Source of the DNA: Arachis hypogaea
Lineage: Eukaryota; Streptophyta; Magnoliopsida; Fabales; Fabaceae
DNA: 64,000 nt
Direction: 5' to 3'
Assembly: GCF_003086295.3 (NCBI RefSeq)
Contig: NC_092051.1
Coordinates: forward strand, 71,177,772 to 71,241,771
Shown: positions 11,288-20,813 of the stretch, in pieces
How the letters are laid out: the number at the start of each line of letters is the position of its first letter
Position numbering within the stretch: the first letter of the stretch is position 1
Translations under genes and position numbers: made by a program
Notes under the pieces: generated by a model
What the model was told of the DNA's origin: nothing
Database searches by the model: none
The model's input: only the letters and a program-made list of their open reading frames with translations

Positions 11288-14110
11288 CACCTAAAGGCGA
11301 GCCATAATGGCCTCATCTTCGGCAAGCTCCTCCAGTTTTTTTTTTCGTTGTGCTGACCCTCGTTCTTTAAATGACGCCATCCCAAGGAGGACACTTAAAG
11401 GCGAGCCGTAATGGCCTCATCTTTGGCAAGCTCCTCCGATTTTTTTCACATTTTTTTCGGGTTTTTTTTTCTTTTTTTATACAATGTTTTGACCCTCGTT
11501 CTTTAAATGACGCTATCCAAAGGAGGACACCTAAAGGTGAGCCGTAATGGCCTCATCTTTGGCAAGCTCCTTCGGTTTTTTTTTCCATTTTTTTTTATTA
11601 TACGTTGTGTTGACCCTCGTTTTTTAAATGACGCTATCCTGAGGAGGACACCCAAGGCGAGCCTTAATGGCCTCATCTTCGGCAGGCTCCTCCGTTTTTT
11701 TTTTTTTTTTTTTTTTTTACATTGTGCTGACCCTCGTTCTTTAAATGAGGCTATCTCGAGGAGGACACTTAAAGGCGAGCCGTAACGGCCTCATCTTCGG
11801 CACGTTCCTCTGTTTTTTTTTTTACGTTCTGCTGACCCTCGTTCTTTAAATGACGCTATCCCGAGGTGGACACCTAATGGCGAGCCATAATGGCCTCATC
11901 TTCGGCAAGCTCCTCTGGTTTTTTTTTTTTTTTTCGTTGTGCTGACCCTCGTTCTTTAAATGACGCCATCCCAAGGAGGACACCTAAAGGCGAGCCATAA
12001 TGGCCTCATCATCGGCAGGCTCCTTTGGTTTTTTTTCCGGATTATTTTTTTTATTTTTTTTTACGTTGTTCTGACCCTCGTTTTTTAAATGACGCTATCA
12101 CGAGTGGGACACCTAAAGGCGAGCCGTAATGGCCGCATCTTTGGCAAGCTCCTCCTGTTTTTTTCTCAGTTTTCTTTCCCTTTCTTTTTTTTTACGTTCT
12201 GCTAACCCTCGTTCTTTAAATGACGCTATCCCGAAGAGGACACCTAAAGGCAAGCCATAATGGCCTCATCTTCTGCAGGCTCCTTCGGTTTTTTTTTCCG
12301 GTTTATTTTTTTATTTTTTTTTTACGTTGTTTTGACCCTCGTTCTTTAAATGACGCTATCCCGAGGAGGAAACCTAAAGGCGAGCCGTAATGGCCTCATC
12401 TTTGGCAAGCTCCTCCGTTTTTTTTCACAGTTTTTTTCCCGATTTTTTTTTAATTTTTTTTTACGTTCTGCTGACCCTCGTTCTTTAAATGACGCCATCC
12501 CAAGGAGGACACTTAAAGGCGAGCCGTAATGGCCTCATCTTTGGCAAGCTCCTCCGATTTTTTTCACAGTTTTTTTTCCGGTTTTTTTTCTTTTTTTATA
12601 CATTGTTTTTACCCTCGTTCTTTAAATGACGCTATCCAAAGGAGGACACCTAAAGGCGATCTGTAATGGCCTCATCTTTGGCAAGCTCCTTCGGTTTTTT
12701 TCACAGTTTTTTTCCCGATTTTTTTAAAATTTTTTTTACATTGTGCTGACCCTCGTTCTTTAAATGACGCTATTCCGAGGAGGACACCTAAAGGCGAGCC
12801 ATAATGGCCTCATCTTCGGCAGGCTCCTCCATTTTTTTTTTGTTTACGTTGTGTTGACCCTCGTTCTTTAAATGACACGTTCTAGAGGAGGACACCTAAA
12901 GGCGAGCCGTAATGGCCTCATCTTCGGCAAGCTCCTCCGATTTTTTTCTTCCTTTTTTTTAACGTTGTTTTGACCCTCGTTCTTTAAATGACGCTATCTC
13001 GAGGAGGACACCTAAAGGCGAGCCATAATGGCCTCATCTTCGGCAGGCTCCTCCGGTTTTTTTTTCCTTTTTTTTATTAACGTTGTGCTGAGCCTCGTTC
13101 TTTAAATGACGCTATCCCGAGGAGGACACCTAAAGGCGAGCCATAATGGCCTCATCTTCGGCAGGCTCCTCCGTTTTTTTTTTTTTTTTACGTTGTGCTG
13201 ACCCTCGTTCTTTAAATGACACGTTCCGGAGGAGGACACCTAAAGGCGAGCCATAATGGCCTCATCTTCGGCAGGCTCCTCCGGTTTTTTTATTTCCTTT
13301 TTTTTACCTTGTTCTGACCGTCGTTCTTTAAATGACGCTATCCCGAAGAGGACACCTAAAGGCGAGCCGTAATGGCCTCATCTTTGGCAAGCTCCTCCGG
13401 TTTTTTTTTTCCTTTTTTTTAACGTTGTTTTGACCCTAGTTCTTTAAATGACGCTATCTCGAGGAGGACACCTAATGGCGAGCCATAATGGCCTCATCTT
13501 CGGCCGGCTCCTCCTGTTATTTTTTTCCGGTTTTTGTTTACGTTGTTCTGACCCTCGTTCTTTAAATGATGCTATCCCGAGGAGGACACCTAAAGGCGTG
13601 CCGTAATGGCCTCATCGTTGGCAAGCTCCTCCGTTTTTTTCACAGTTTTTTCCCCGATTTTTATTAATTTTTTTTACGTTGTGCTGACCCTCGTTCTTTA
13701 AATGACGCGTTCCCGAGGAGGACACCTAAAGGCGAGCCATAATGGCCTCATCTTCGGCAGGCTCCTCCGATTTTTTTTATTTCCTTTTTTTTTACCTTGT
13801 TCTGACCCTTGTTCTTTAAATGACGCTATCCCGAGGAGGACACCTAAAGGCGAGCCGTAATAGCCTCATCTTTGGCAAGCTCCTCCGGTTTTTTTTTCAT
13901 TTTTTTTTAACGTTTTTTTGACCCTCGTTCTTTAAATGACGCTATCTCGAGGAGGACACCTAAAGGCGAGCCATAATAGCCTCATCTTCGGCAGGCTCCT
14001 CCGGTTTTTTTTTTCATTTTTTTTATTATACGTTATGCTGACCCTCGTTCTTTAAATGACGCTATCCCGAGGAGGACACCCAAAGGCGAGCCTTAATGGC
14101 CTCATCTTCG

Positions 14111-14115
14111 GCATG
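14111..14115. repeat. Target-site duplication (left) of element 1
   Basis: GCATG precedes the LTR tip; the right copy at 20800-20804 is GCAGG. Joining the flanks rebuilds a normal satellite GGCAGGCTCCTCC segment. Confidence 0.7.
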
Positions 14116-14420
14116 TGATGACAAGACATCTTTGCCTAGTTTCACTAGCCTTTTTCTTTTGTTTTTGATTGATTTATGCACTTTCCTGAGCCATAAGCAA
14201 GCCAATTGGTTAGATTTCCATGTTTCCTTTGATTCAATCAACCATGTATGAATTAATGCAATTTCATGAGAATTTATGCTATAATTGTCATATATTATGA
14301 AAGAATAACAAACTCATGATTTTAAGCAAAGCTTTGATGTGTTTGGTTGATTAATGATAGGTGAAAAGAGTTTTGAAGAAGGTTGAAGAAGGAAGGAATG
14401 GCTAGGAGCAAGAGAGAACA

Positions 14421-14876
14421 AAAAGTTTGAGGAAACGTTTGCCTCAAACTTTAGCTCAAACTTTTAAAAGAGTTGAAAATACTCCAGAGGAAAAAAAGCT
14501 TGAGCAAAAGTTTGACCTCAAACTTTAGCTCAAACTTTTGGGAGAAAAGCTTGAGCCAACGTTTGCCTCAAACTTTTTGGCAAACGTTGGCATCACAAAA
14601 TCAATACCCTGGAGGAAAAAGCTTGCGCCAACGTTTGAGGTCAAACTTTTGCTCAAACGTTGGCGTCACTCTTGCACACCCTGGAGGAAAAAGCTTGCGC
14701 CAACGTTTGAGGTCAAAATTTTGCTCAAACATTGGCGCAACACACATTTACAAGGGGGCCAACGTTTGAGCAAAAGTTTGACCCCAAACTTTGGCTCAAA
14801 CATTGGTAGCAGCAAGAATGGGGCAGCTGGTGTAAAAAGTTTGAGTAAAAGTTTGCCTCAAACTTTTACTCAAGCT
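14421..14876. repeat. AACGTT palindrome array in U3 of element 1 5' LTR
   Basis: Repeated units of the form GCCAACGTTTGAGG...CTCAAACGTTGGC and AGTTTGACCTCAAACTTT are separated by CACCCTGGAGGAAAAAGC-like linkers. Each forms a long imperfect hairpin. The same arrangement occurs in the 3' LTR (about 19225-19747) with an extra unit. Confidence 0.88.
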
Positions 14877-15008
14877 TTTATGTTTTTCAACCCGGTTCAC
14901 AATGGATCTTTCTCCAACTCCAAGAGCAATCAACCAAGGCCTTTATCAACCCAATTCCATCAAGAACAAAGGCCCAATTCAAGGCTTGAAGACCATTTGA
15001 AGAAAGTG

Positions 15009-15016
15009 TATAAATA
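15009..15016 (+). promoter_or_regulatory. TATA box of element 1 5' LTR
   Basis: TATAAATA in the context GAAAGTGTATAAATAG, about 130 bp after the palindrome array; likely directs element transcription. The 3' LTR has it at 19877-19884. Confidence 0.75.
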
Positions 15017-15937
15017 GATTAGGATTTAAGTTTTTGGGGAGCTTCCTTTTAGAATTTTCGTAACACTTACAGTAGGGAACTTACTTTACATTTTTGAATT
15101 GTTTTCTTAGAATTCTAGAGAATTGGGGAGGAGAATTGATCTCTCTTCTTCCTGGTTCTTGTTGAGCACTCTTTACTTTTCTTGCTTGGGATCTTAGGTG
15201 GAGAATTGAAGAACTTCTGTTTCAATCTCACCTTTGGATCTTGTTTAATTTTCTGCATAATTGAATTTCCTTTTCAGTTAATTGCTTCTTCTTCTATTCT
15301 CTCTGCAATTTACATTTCCCTTGCAATTGTTCTTGCTGGATCTAGGAAGGCAGTGAGATCTAGACTTGGTTATCTAGTCTCTTGGGTCCTGAGATCTACA
15401 GCTTTAAATTTCAATTTCCCTGTTTCGTTGCTACACCAAGCTGATTTCCATTTTTGTCAAGATCCGGTTCAATTGAATCCATCTTCTACAATCTTGTTTG
15501 TTGCAATTTATTGTTCCTTGTTTAATTTTTGCAAATTCACTTCCCAATTCCCTTTACTATTCAAGCCATTTACATTTCTTGCACTTTAAGATTCTGCAAT
15601 TTACATTTCTTGCAATCTAAGTTTCTGAAATTTACATTACTTGTTCTTTAAGATTCAGCTTATTTACTTTCTTTGCTCTTTAATTTTCTACAATCTACCC
15701 TTCTCCCTTTTAATTTCATGCAATTTAGCTTCTGTCGTATACAAACCACTCAAATCAATTCTTGATTCGCTTGACTAAATCAACCACTAAACTAAAATTG
15801 CTCAATCCTTCAATCCCTGTGGGATCGACCTCACTCCCGTGAGTTTTATTACTTGATACGACCCGGTGCACTTGCCGGTTAGTTTTGTGTGTTTGGAATT
15901 CGTTTTTTTCGTTTTCCAAAAATACGCATCAAGTTTT

Positions 15938-15955
15938 TGGCGCCGTTGCCGGGGA
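15938..15955 (+). other. Primer-binding site (tRNA-Asp) of element 1
   Basis: TGGCGCCGTTGCCGGGGA begins six bases after the LTR end. It is the complement of the 3' end of plant tRNA-Asp, including the CCA tail, and is where minus-strand DNA synthesis would be primed. A tRNA-Asp PBS is characteristic of Athila-type elements. The match looks complete over 18 nt. Confidence 0.9.
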
Positions 15956-16300
15956 TTGAAATAGATTGACAATGATTAAGTGAAGTGGAGATCTAGATCT
16001 AGCAATTTTATTTTCTGTTTCTCAAATTTTTGACTAACACACTAACTGTTTGAATTTTTGCCTGAGCTAATTGAAACCTCACTTTAGCAATAGAGTGAAG
16101 TTTTCTTGGTTTAACTTGCTGAGTATGATTCTCATAGCTTGATAAATCAACGAGAGAAGTGATTTTCGATCATTAATCACTCAAGTTTACCAACTGTTTG
16201 ACACATTGCGTTAACTAACCCTTTAATCATATCCTGGCATAAATATACTCTATCTTCATTTGAACTGTATGTGATTGTGCAGACCACGGAAGGGAACTCA
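15956..16300 (+). other. Leader between PBS and gag relic, element 1
   Basis: About 345 bp of AT-rich untranslated leader. I see no open frame and no repeat. A packaging signal would normally lie here, but none can be identified from sequence alone. Confidence 0.6.
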
Positions 16301-17389
16301 ATGAATGCCAGTAATCATGGGAGCGATATCCCCACTTCAGATGACAAGCAACCAATCATCACCATGAACGATATTGCTCAGTGGTTTGAAGCTTTCCCAC
16401 AAGGAAACATCATCGGATGGGAAGAACTAATGAGTGAACTCCTAGTCAAGCTGAAGCCACCTCAAAGAACTGTTAAACCAGAGGCAGGAGTGCAACCATT
16501 CGCACAAGAGAAGGAAATTGAAGGTATTCGTGCAGTCATGGCCCAAAGCGAGCAAATACACCAATAGCTTAAGCAACAATTGGAGCTGATTAACAGAAAA
16601 ATAGATGAACTGCAACATGCTGTGGCAAATGCACAGAACTCACCTCAAAATCCCCATTGTTGGAATCAACCTAAAAAAGGTTCTGGAGTAATTAACTATG
16701 AGCAACTAACTCTTGAGCGATCATACTCTCCAGACAGCTCCTCAAGCATGTTCCAACGTAGGACTTAGAATGATGTGTACAACCCACCCTGGAGAACTCA
16801 ATCTAACTGGAGAGGGGTTGAAAACCAAAATCAAAAACCAAGGGACTTCAACTGCAACAACCCCTACTTCAAAAACCAACATAAAAACCACCCCCACAAC
16901 AACAATCATCACACACCCTCCCAATACACACACTTCCAACCCCGTCCTATCTCACCACTCGCCCAAAATGACTCTCATCAACCATCACAGTTGACACAAC
17001 CACAACCAATTCCAAACTCTCAAAGACTCTATGTTCTAGAAATGATGATGGAAAGATTCATGAAAGTTCAAGAAATGATAACAATAGAGCAGGAAGAAAT
17101 AAGGAAAAATCAAGAGATGATAAGCAGGAACCAAGAGGCCTCACTTATAAGAGTTGAAAGGCAAATGGAACAACTGGTTCAAAACCTTGCTGAATTTGGC
17201 GAGAGAGAGGCAAATATATCTCTAAGGGCCACTGAAGATGACCCAAAGAACAGTGAAAAAGCTGCTGGGTTGAAAGGGAAAGCAGTTATGGAAAAAAGTG
17301 AGAAGGCTACGGGAAAAGAAACAATCATCAAGGAAAAGCCCACGGTGAGAGGGGGAAACCAAAGGCAACAGAAGCCTCAACTTCCATGA
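16301..17389 (+). pseudogene. gag: Collapsed gag relic of element 1
   Basis: Gag forms the capsid of retrotransposon particles. From the ATG at 16301 one frame runs 363 codons to TGA at 17387-17389, broken only by two in-frame TAG codons (16565-16567 and 16766-16768). Residues about 25-65 contain AQWFEAFPQG and KPPQRT, which align with AAQWLETFPQG and YPPQRV of the element 2 gag (Retrotrans_gag family). The N-terminal ~140 residues and ~100 residues of the capsid region after PFAQ are missing compared with element 2. After the second TAG come YNPPWR, an Asn/Gln/His/Pro-rich stretch and a coiled-coil-like segment around VERQMEQLVQNL, matching NLERQIGQI in element 2. No protease follows. An upstream GTG at 16271 stays in frame, but the ATG is preferred. 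The relic is probably not functional as capsid. Confidence 0.8.
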
Positions 17390-17404
17390 TCAGAAGATGA
17401 AGGA

Positions 17405-17461
17405 TGTCAAGCTAATGACAATAAAAGAGCGCTTGTTGGGAGGCAACCCAACCTGAGGTAG
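17405..17461 (+). other. CQANDNKRAL block with hairpin, element 1
   Basis: A short conserved segment encodes CQANDNKRALVGRQPNLR and then TAG, in a different frame from the gag relic. It contains GTTGGG-AGGCAA-CCCAAC (17435-17452), a 6-bp stem with a hexaloop. Element 2 has the counterpart at 58117-58170 with the identical loop and a stem changed on both sides. It may be the relic of the C-terminal end of an ancestral polyprotein, an RNA structure, or both. Confidence 0.7.
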
Positions 17462-18919
17462 TTTTCTTTCGATAGTTATTTTAATAAAAAGGTTAATTAA
17501 CTTCATCTATATTGCAAGGAGCTAAGTTTGGTATTTCACACCAAAACAATTTAAGGGAGAATGAAGGATTCTAAGTTTGGTGTTCCACCAAAATTTCATC
17601 ATAAAATGCATTCTCACTTTCTGCATAATGTTAGCTTCAAGCATTTAGATAAACTAGTTAACTATTCTGCTGTTTCCTAGTTTTCAGTTTTATTACTTTT
17701 GAAAAAGAAAAAAAGAGTTTCACATATGGTTAATCTGATGCATAAGAACCATTGGCAAGGTACTAAGTTTGGTGTTCCCACACCAAAGTAAGTTCAAGGG
17801 CCCATAAATAAATCATGCATGCTAACCATTTTTCAAGTGCTTGGGGAACAAGCAACTTTCAATATCATTGCAGAGCATCATACAAGCTTTTGGAAGGATT
17901 AAGCATCATCAACCAAAGAGATGAAAGAGGAATGTGTGGATCAGTGATGATGATGATGAGGAGTAAAGCAAGCGAACTCCAAAAGGTTGTATTGTTAAGT
18001 GATTATCTTACATCAAACACTGCTATGATTGAGAGTGGTTTTGTTTCCCTGATTATCTGTCTGTTTAGTATGGTTTTTTTTTCTGAAATTCAATAAGCAA
18101 GATGCTTGATCATTTACAACATCATACTCTCCAAAACTTGTTTGCACTCAATTTTTCAAAAAAATGCATCACATGAAAGTTCTTTGAAAAGAAGGATTGA
18201 GGAATTAAACAATTTTGAGGCAAGCAAAAGATTAGGAGAAGTGGTGGTTCTAGTTGTATAATTATGTATTGAGGTTGCATGCTTATGAAAACTTGCATGG
18301 GAGCTCATAGGCGGGACATAGAGTTCAAAGAAGTGTTGTGGAGATTCTCAAACATTTATTGATCCAAGAATCAGCAAACAAAAGAAAGAAAATACAAAAA
18401 AATGAAAGAACATGGCCCAAGGCTCTGAGCATCAATTACTAGGCAGAAAAGAAAAGAGAAACAAAAACTCAAAGTAGTAAATGCTTGTGGTTGAATTGTG
18501 TCAAAGAAAGAGGCTTGAGCAAGTAAATCCTTAGGGGTGCTTTAACACCTAATACCTTAAAAACAACTGGTTTAGGAGTATTGATTGAAAGTTTATCTAA
18601 AGAGCCGCTTTGAGACATGACACTTAGAGTCAAGGCCAAAGCACAGAAACTATTAGCTGCTTCAAGGTGATTACATATAAAGAGATCTCCATGATACCAT
18701 TTGGATGAAAGTCCTAAGACCTAAGACTTCCAATATGTGGGGACTAGTAAGCACTGAAGCCCTTGCATGAGCATATAATTTAGAGTTCACCCCACTGTCA
18801 CTTGATCACTTCACTCACAGGATAGTACATGTAATTTCTCCAATCCGTCTTAATTAAAAGAACCTTTAAGCATAATTCCTTTCTTGCTTGGGGACAAGCA
18901 AGCCTTAAGTTTGGTGTTG
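17462..18919 (+). other. Non-coding 3' internal region of element 1
   Basis: About 1.46 kb without a credible gene. It carries AAGTTTGGTGT motifs at 17523-17543, 17571-17596, 17763-17787 and 18905-18919. The third forms TTTGGTGT-TCCC-ACACCAAA (17768-17787). The last directly abuts the 3' LTR. The 93-residue frame at 17815-18096 has no recognisable domain. A classical polypurine tract is not obvious before the 3' LTR. Confidence 0.7.
18883..18902 (+). other. Hairpin at the polypurine-tract position, element 1
   Basis: CTTGCTTG-GGGA-CAAGCAAG is a perfect 8-bp stem with a purine loop, 17 bp before the 3' LTR. Element 2 has the same hairpin at 52771-52790, the same distance from its 3' LTR. The GGGGACAAGCAAG strand is the most purine-rich stretch available as a plus-strand primer; that role is inference. 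Confidence 0.65.
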
Positions 18920-20799
18920 TGATGACAAGTCATCTTAGCCTAGTTTCACTAGCCTTTTTCTTTTGTTTTCGATTGATTTATGCACTTTCTTGAGCCATAA
19001 GCAAGCCAATTGGGTAGATTTCCAATGTTTCCTTTGATTCAATTAACCATGTATGAATTAATGCAATTTCATGAGAATTTATGCTATAATTGTCATATAT
19101 TATGAAAGAATAACAAACTCATGATTTTAAGCAAAGCTTTGATGTGTTTGGTTGATTGATGATAGGTGAAAAGAGTTTTGAAGAAGGTTGAAGAAGGAAG
19201 GAATGGCTAGGAGCAAGAGAGAACAAAAAGTTTGAGCAAAAGTTTGCCTCAAACTTTAGCTCAGACTTTTAAAAGAGTTGAAAACACTCCAGAGGAAAAA
19301 AAGTTTGAGCAAAATTTTGACCTCAAACTTTAGCTCAAACTTTTGGGAAAAAAGGTTAAGCAAAAGTTTGACCTCAAACTTTAGCTCAAACTTTTGGGAG
19401 AAAAGCTTGAGCCAACGTTTGCCTCAAACTTTTTGGCAAACGTTGGCATCACAAAATCAATACCCTGGAGGAAAAAGCTTGCGCCAACGTTTGAGGTCAA
19501 ACTTTTGCTCAAACGTTGGCGCCACTCTTGCACACCCTGGAGGAAAAAGCTTGCACCAACGTTTGAGGTCAAACTTTTGCTCAAACGTTGGCGCAACACA
19601 CATTTACAAGGGGGCCAACGTTTGAGCAAAAGTTTGACCCCAAACTTTGGCTCAAACGTTGGTAGCAGCAAGAATGGGGCAGCTGGTGTAAAAAGTTTGA
19701 GTAAAAGTTTGCCTCAAACTTTTACTCAAACTTTTACTCAAGCTTTTATGTTTTTTAACCCGGTTCACAATGGATCTTTCTCCAACTCCAAGAGCTATGA
19801 ACCAAGGCCTTTATCAACCCAATTCCATCAAGAACAAAGGCCCAATTCAAGGCTTGAAGACCATTTGAAGAAAGTGTATAAATAGATTAGGATTTAAGTT
19901 TTTGGGGAGCTTCCTTTTAGAATTTTCGTAACACTTACAGTAGGGAACTTACTTTACATTTTTGAATTGTTTTCTTAGAATTCTAGAGAATTGGGGAGGA
20001 GAATTGATCTCTCTTCTTCCTGGTTCTTGTTGAGCACTCTTTACTTTTCTTGCTTCGGATCTTAGGTGGAGAATTGAAGAACTTCTGTTTCAATCTCACC
20101 TTTGGATCTTGTTTAATTTTCTGCATAATTGAATTTCCTTTTCAGTTAATTGCTTCTTCTTCTATTCTCTCTGCAATTTACATTTCCCTTGCAATTGTTC
20201 TTGCTGGATCTAGGAAGGCAGTGAGATCTAGACTTGGTTATCTAGTCTCTTGGGTCCTGAGATCTACAGCTTTAAATTTCAATTTCCCTGTTTCGTTGCT
20301 ACACCAAGCTGATTTCCATTTTTGTCAAGATCCGGTTCAATTGAATCCATCTTCTACAATCCTGTTTGTTGCAATTTATTGTTCCTTGTTTAATTTCTGC
20401 AAATTCACTTCCCAATTCCCTTTACTATTCAAGCCATTTACATTTCTTGCACTTTAAGATTCTGTAATTTACATTTCTTGCAATCTAAGTTTCTGAAATT
20501 TACATTACTTGTTCTTTAAGATTCAGCTTATTTACTTTCTTTGCTCTTTAATTTTCTACAATCTACCCTTCTCCCTTTTAATTTCATGCAATTTAGCTTC
20601 TGTCGTATACAAACCACTCAAATCAATTCTTGATTCGCTTGACTAAATCAACCACTAAACTAAAATTGCTCAATCCTTCAATCCCTGTGGGATCGACCTC
20701 ACTCCCGTGAGTTTTATTACTTGATACGACCCGGTGCACTTGCCAGTTAGTTTTGTGTGTTTGGAATTCGTTTTTTTCGTTTTCCGAAAATACGCATCA
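18920..20799 (+). repeat. 3' LTR of element 1
   Basis: 1880 bp, TGATGACAAGTCATC...ACGCATCA, collinear with the 5' LTR. It has one more palindromic unit near 19320-19380, an extra ACTCAAACTTTT copy near 19725, TATA at 19877-19884 and the U5 block at about 20649-20748. It is followed by GCAGG and satellite. Confidence 0.93.
19877..19884 (+). promoter_or_regulatory. TATA box of element 1 3' LTR
   Basis: Same GAAAGTGTATAAATAG context as in the 5' LTR; could drive read-out transcription into the satellite. Confidence 0.65.
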
Positions 20800-20804
20800 G
20801 CAGG
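20800..20804. repeat. Target-site duplication (right) of element 1
   Basis: GCAGG after the LTR end CATCA; one mismatch to the left copy GCATG. Confidence 0.65.
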
Positions 20805-20811
20805 CTCCTCC

Positions 20812-20813
<2 letters not shown>

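Larger units (their letters stand above)
11283..14115 (+). repeat. Poly-T-spaced satellite array, block B
   Basis: About 25 copies of the same family in the same orientation, between the solo LTR and element 1. The first five bases are the right target-site duplication GTGGT. A monomer pair at about 11700-11890 closely resembles the pair broken by the solo LTR at about 9090-9253, including the rare GGCACGTTCCTCTG variant. It therefore serves as an in-window picture of the empty insertion site. Confidence 0.95.
14116..15931 (+). repeat. 5' LTR of element 1
   Basis: 1816 bp, TGATGACAAG...ACGCATCA. In order: the tip palindrome; a U3 with an array of CAAACGTTTGAGG/CAAACTTTTGC-type palindromes (about 14421-14876); TATA at 15009-15016; a pyrimidine-rich R/U5 with degenerate AATTTACATTTCTTGCA repeats (about 15570-15730); and the conserved U5 block at about 15781-15880, which includes CCCTGTGGGATCGACC and CCGGTGCACTTGCCGG. 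It is 64 bp shorter than the 3' LTR because it lacks one palindromic unit and one 12-bp ACTCAAACTTTT copy. The 135-residue open frame at 15182-15589 is conserved only because both LTRs are copies; it has no recognisable domain. Confidence 0.93.
14116..20799 (+). mobile_element. Element 1: complete non-autonomous LTR retrotransposon
   Basis: A 6684-bp element with a 5' LTR (14116-15931), a tRNA-Asp PBS, a 2988-bp internal region and a 3' LTR (18920-20799), flanked by GCATG/GCAGG. The internal region holds a degenerate gag frame (16301-17389), a CQANDNKRAL block with a hairpin, and about 1.5 kb of non-coding sequence rich in TTTGGTGT motifs. No protease, reverse transcriptase, RNase H or integrase motif is visible, so it cannot mobilise itself. 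By eye the LTRs differ at roughly 1% of positions plus repeat-unit indels, indicating a fairly recent insertion. PBS and gag fit the Athila/Tat side of Ty3/gypsy; the exact family is not assigned. Confidence 0.92.

Noticed and set aside
14473..15017. Overlapping frames rich in SLRQRLRSNFCSN-type repeats, here and at 19278-19885, 51798-52115 and 62094-62590
   Set aside because: Translation products of the U3 palindrome arrays on either strand; several frames are open at once, as expected for short-period palindromes.
15182..15589. 135-residue frame present in both LTRs of element 1 (also 20050-20457)
   Set aside because: Duplicated only because LTRs are copies; composition follows the pyrimidine-rich R/U5, with no recognisable domain.
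15938..15955. A tRNA gene at the tRNA-Asp match
   Set aside because: Only the 18-nt complement of the tRNA 3' end is present, in the PBS position; no cloverleaf sequence.
17815..18096. 93-residue frame in the 3' region of element 1
   Set aside because: No domain, no counterpart seen in element 2, and it lies in the AT-rich non-coding part; the Met run comes from a GATGATGATG repeat.
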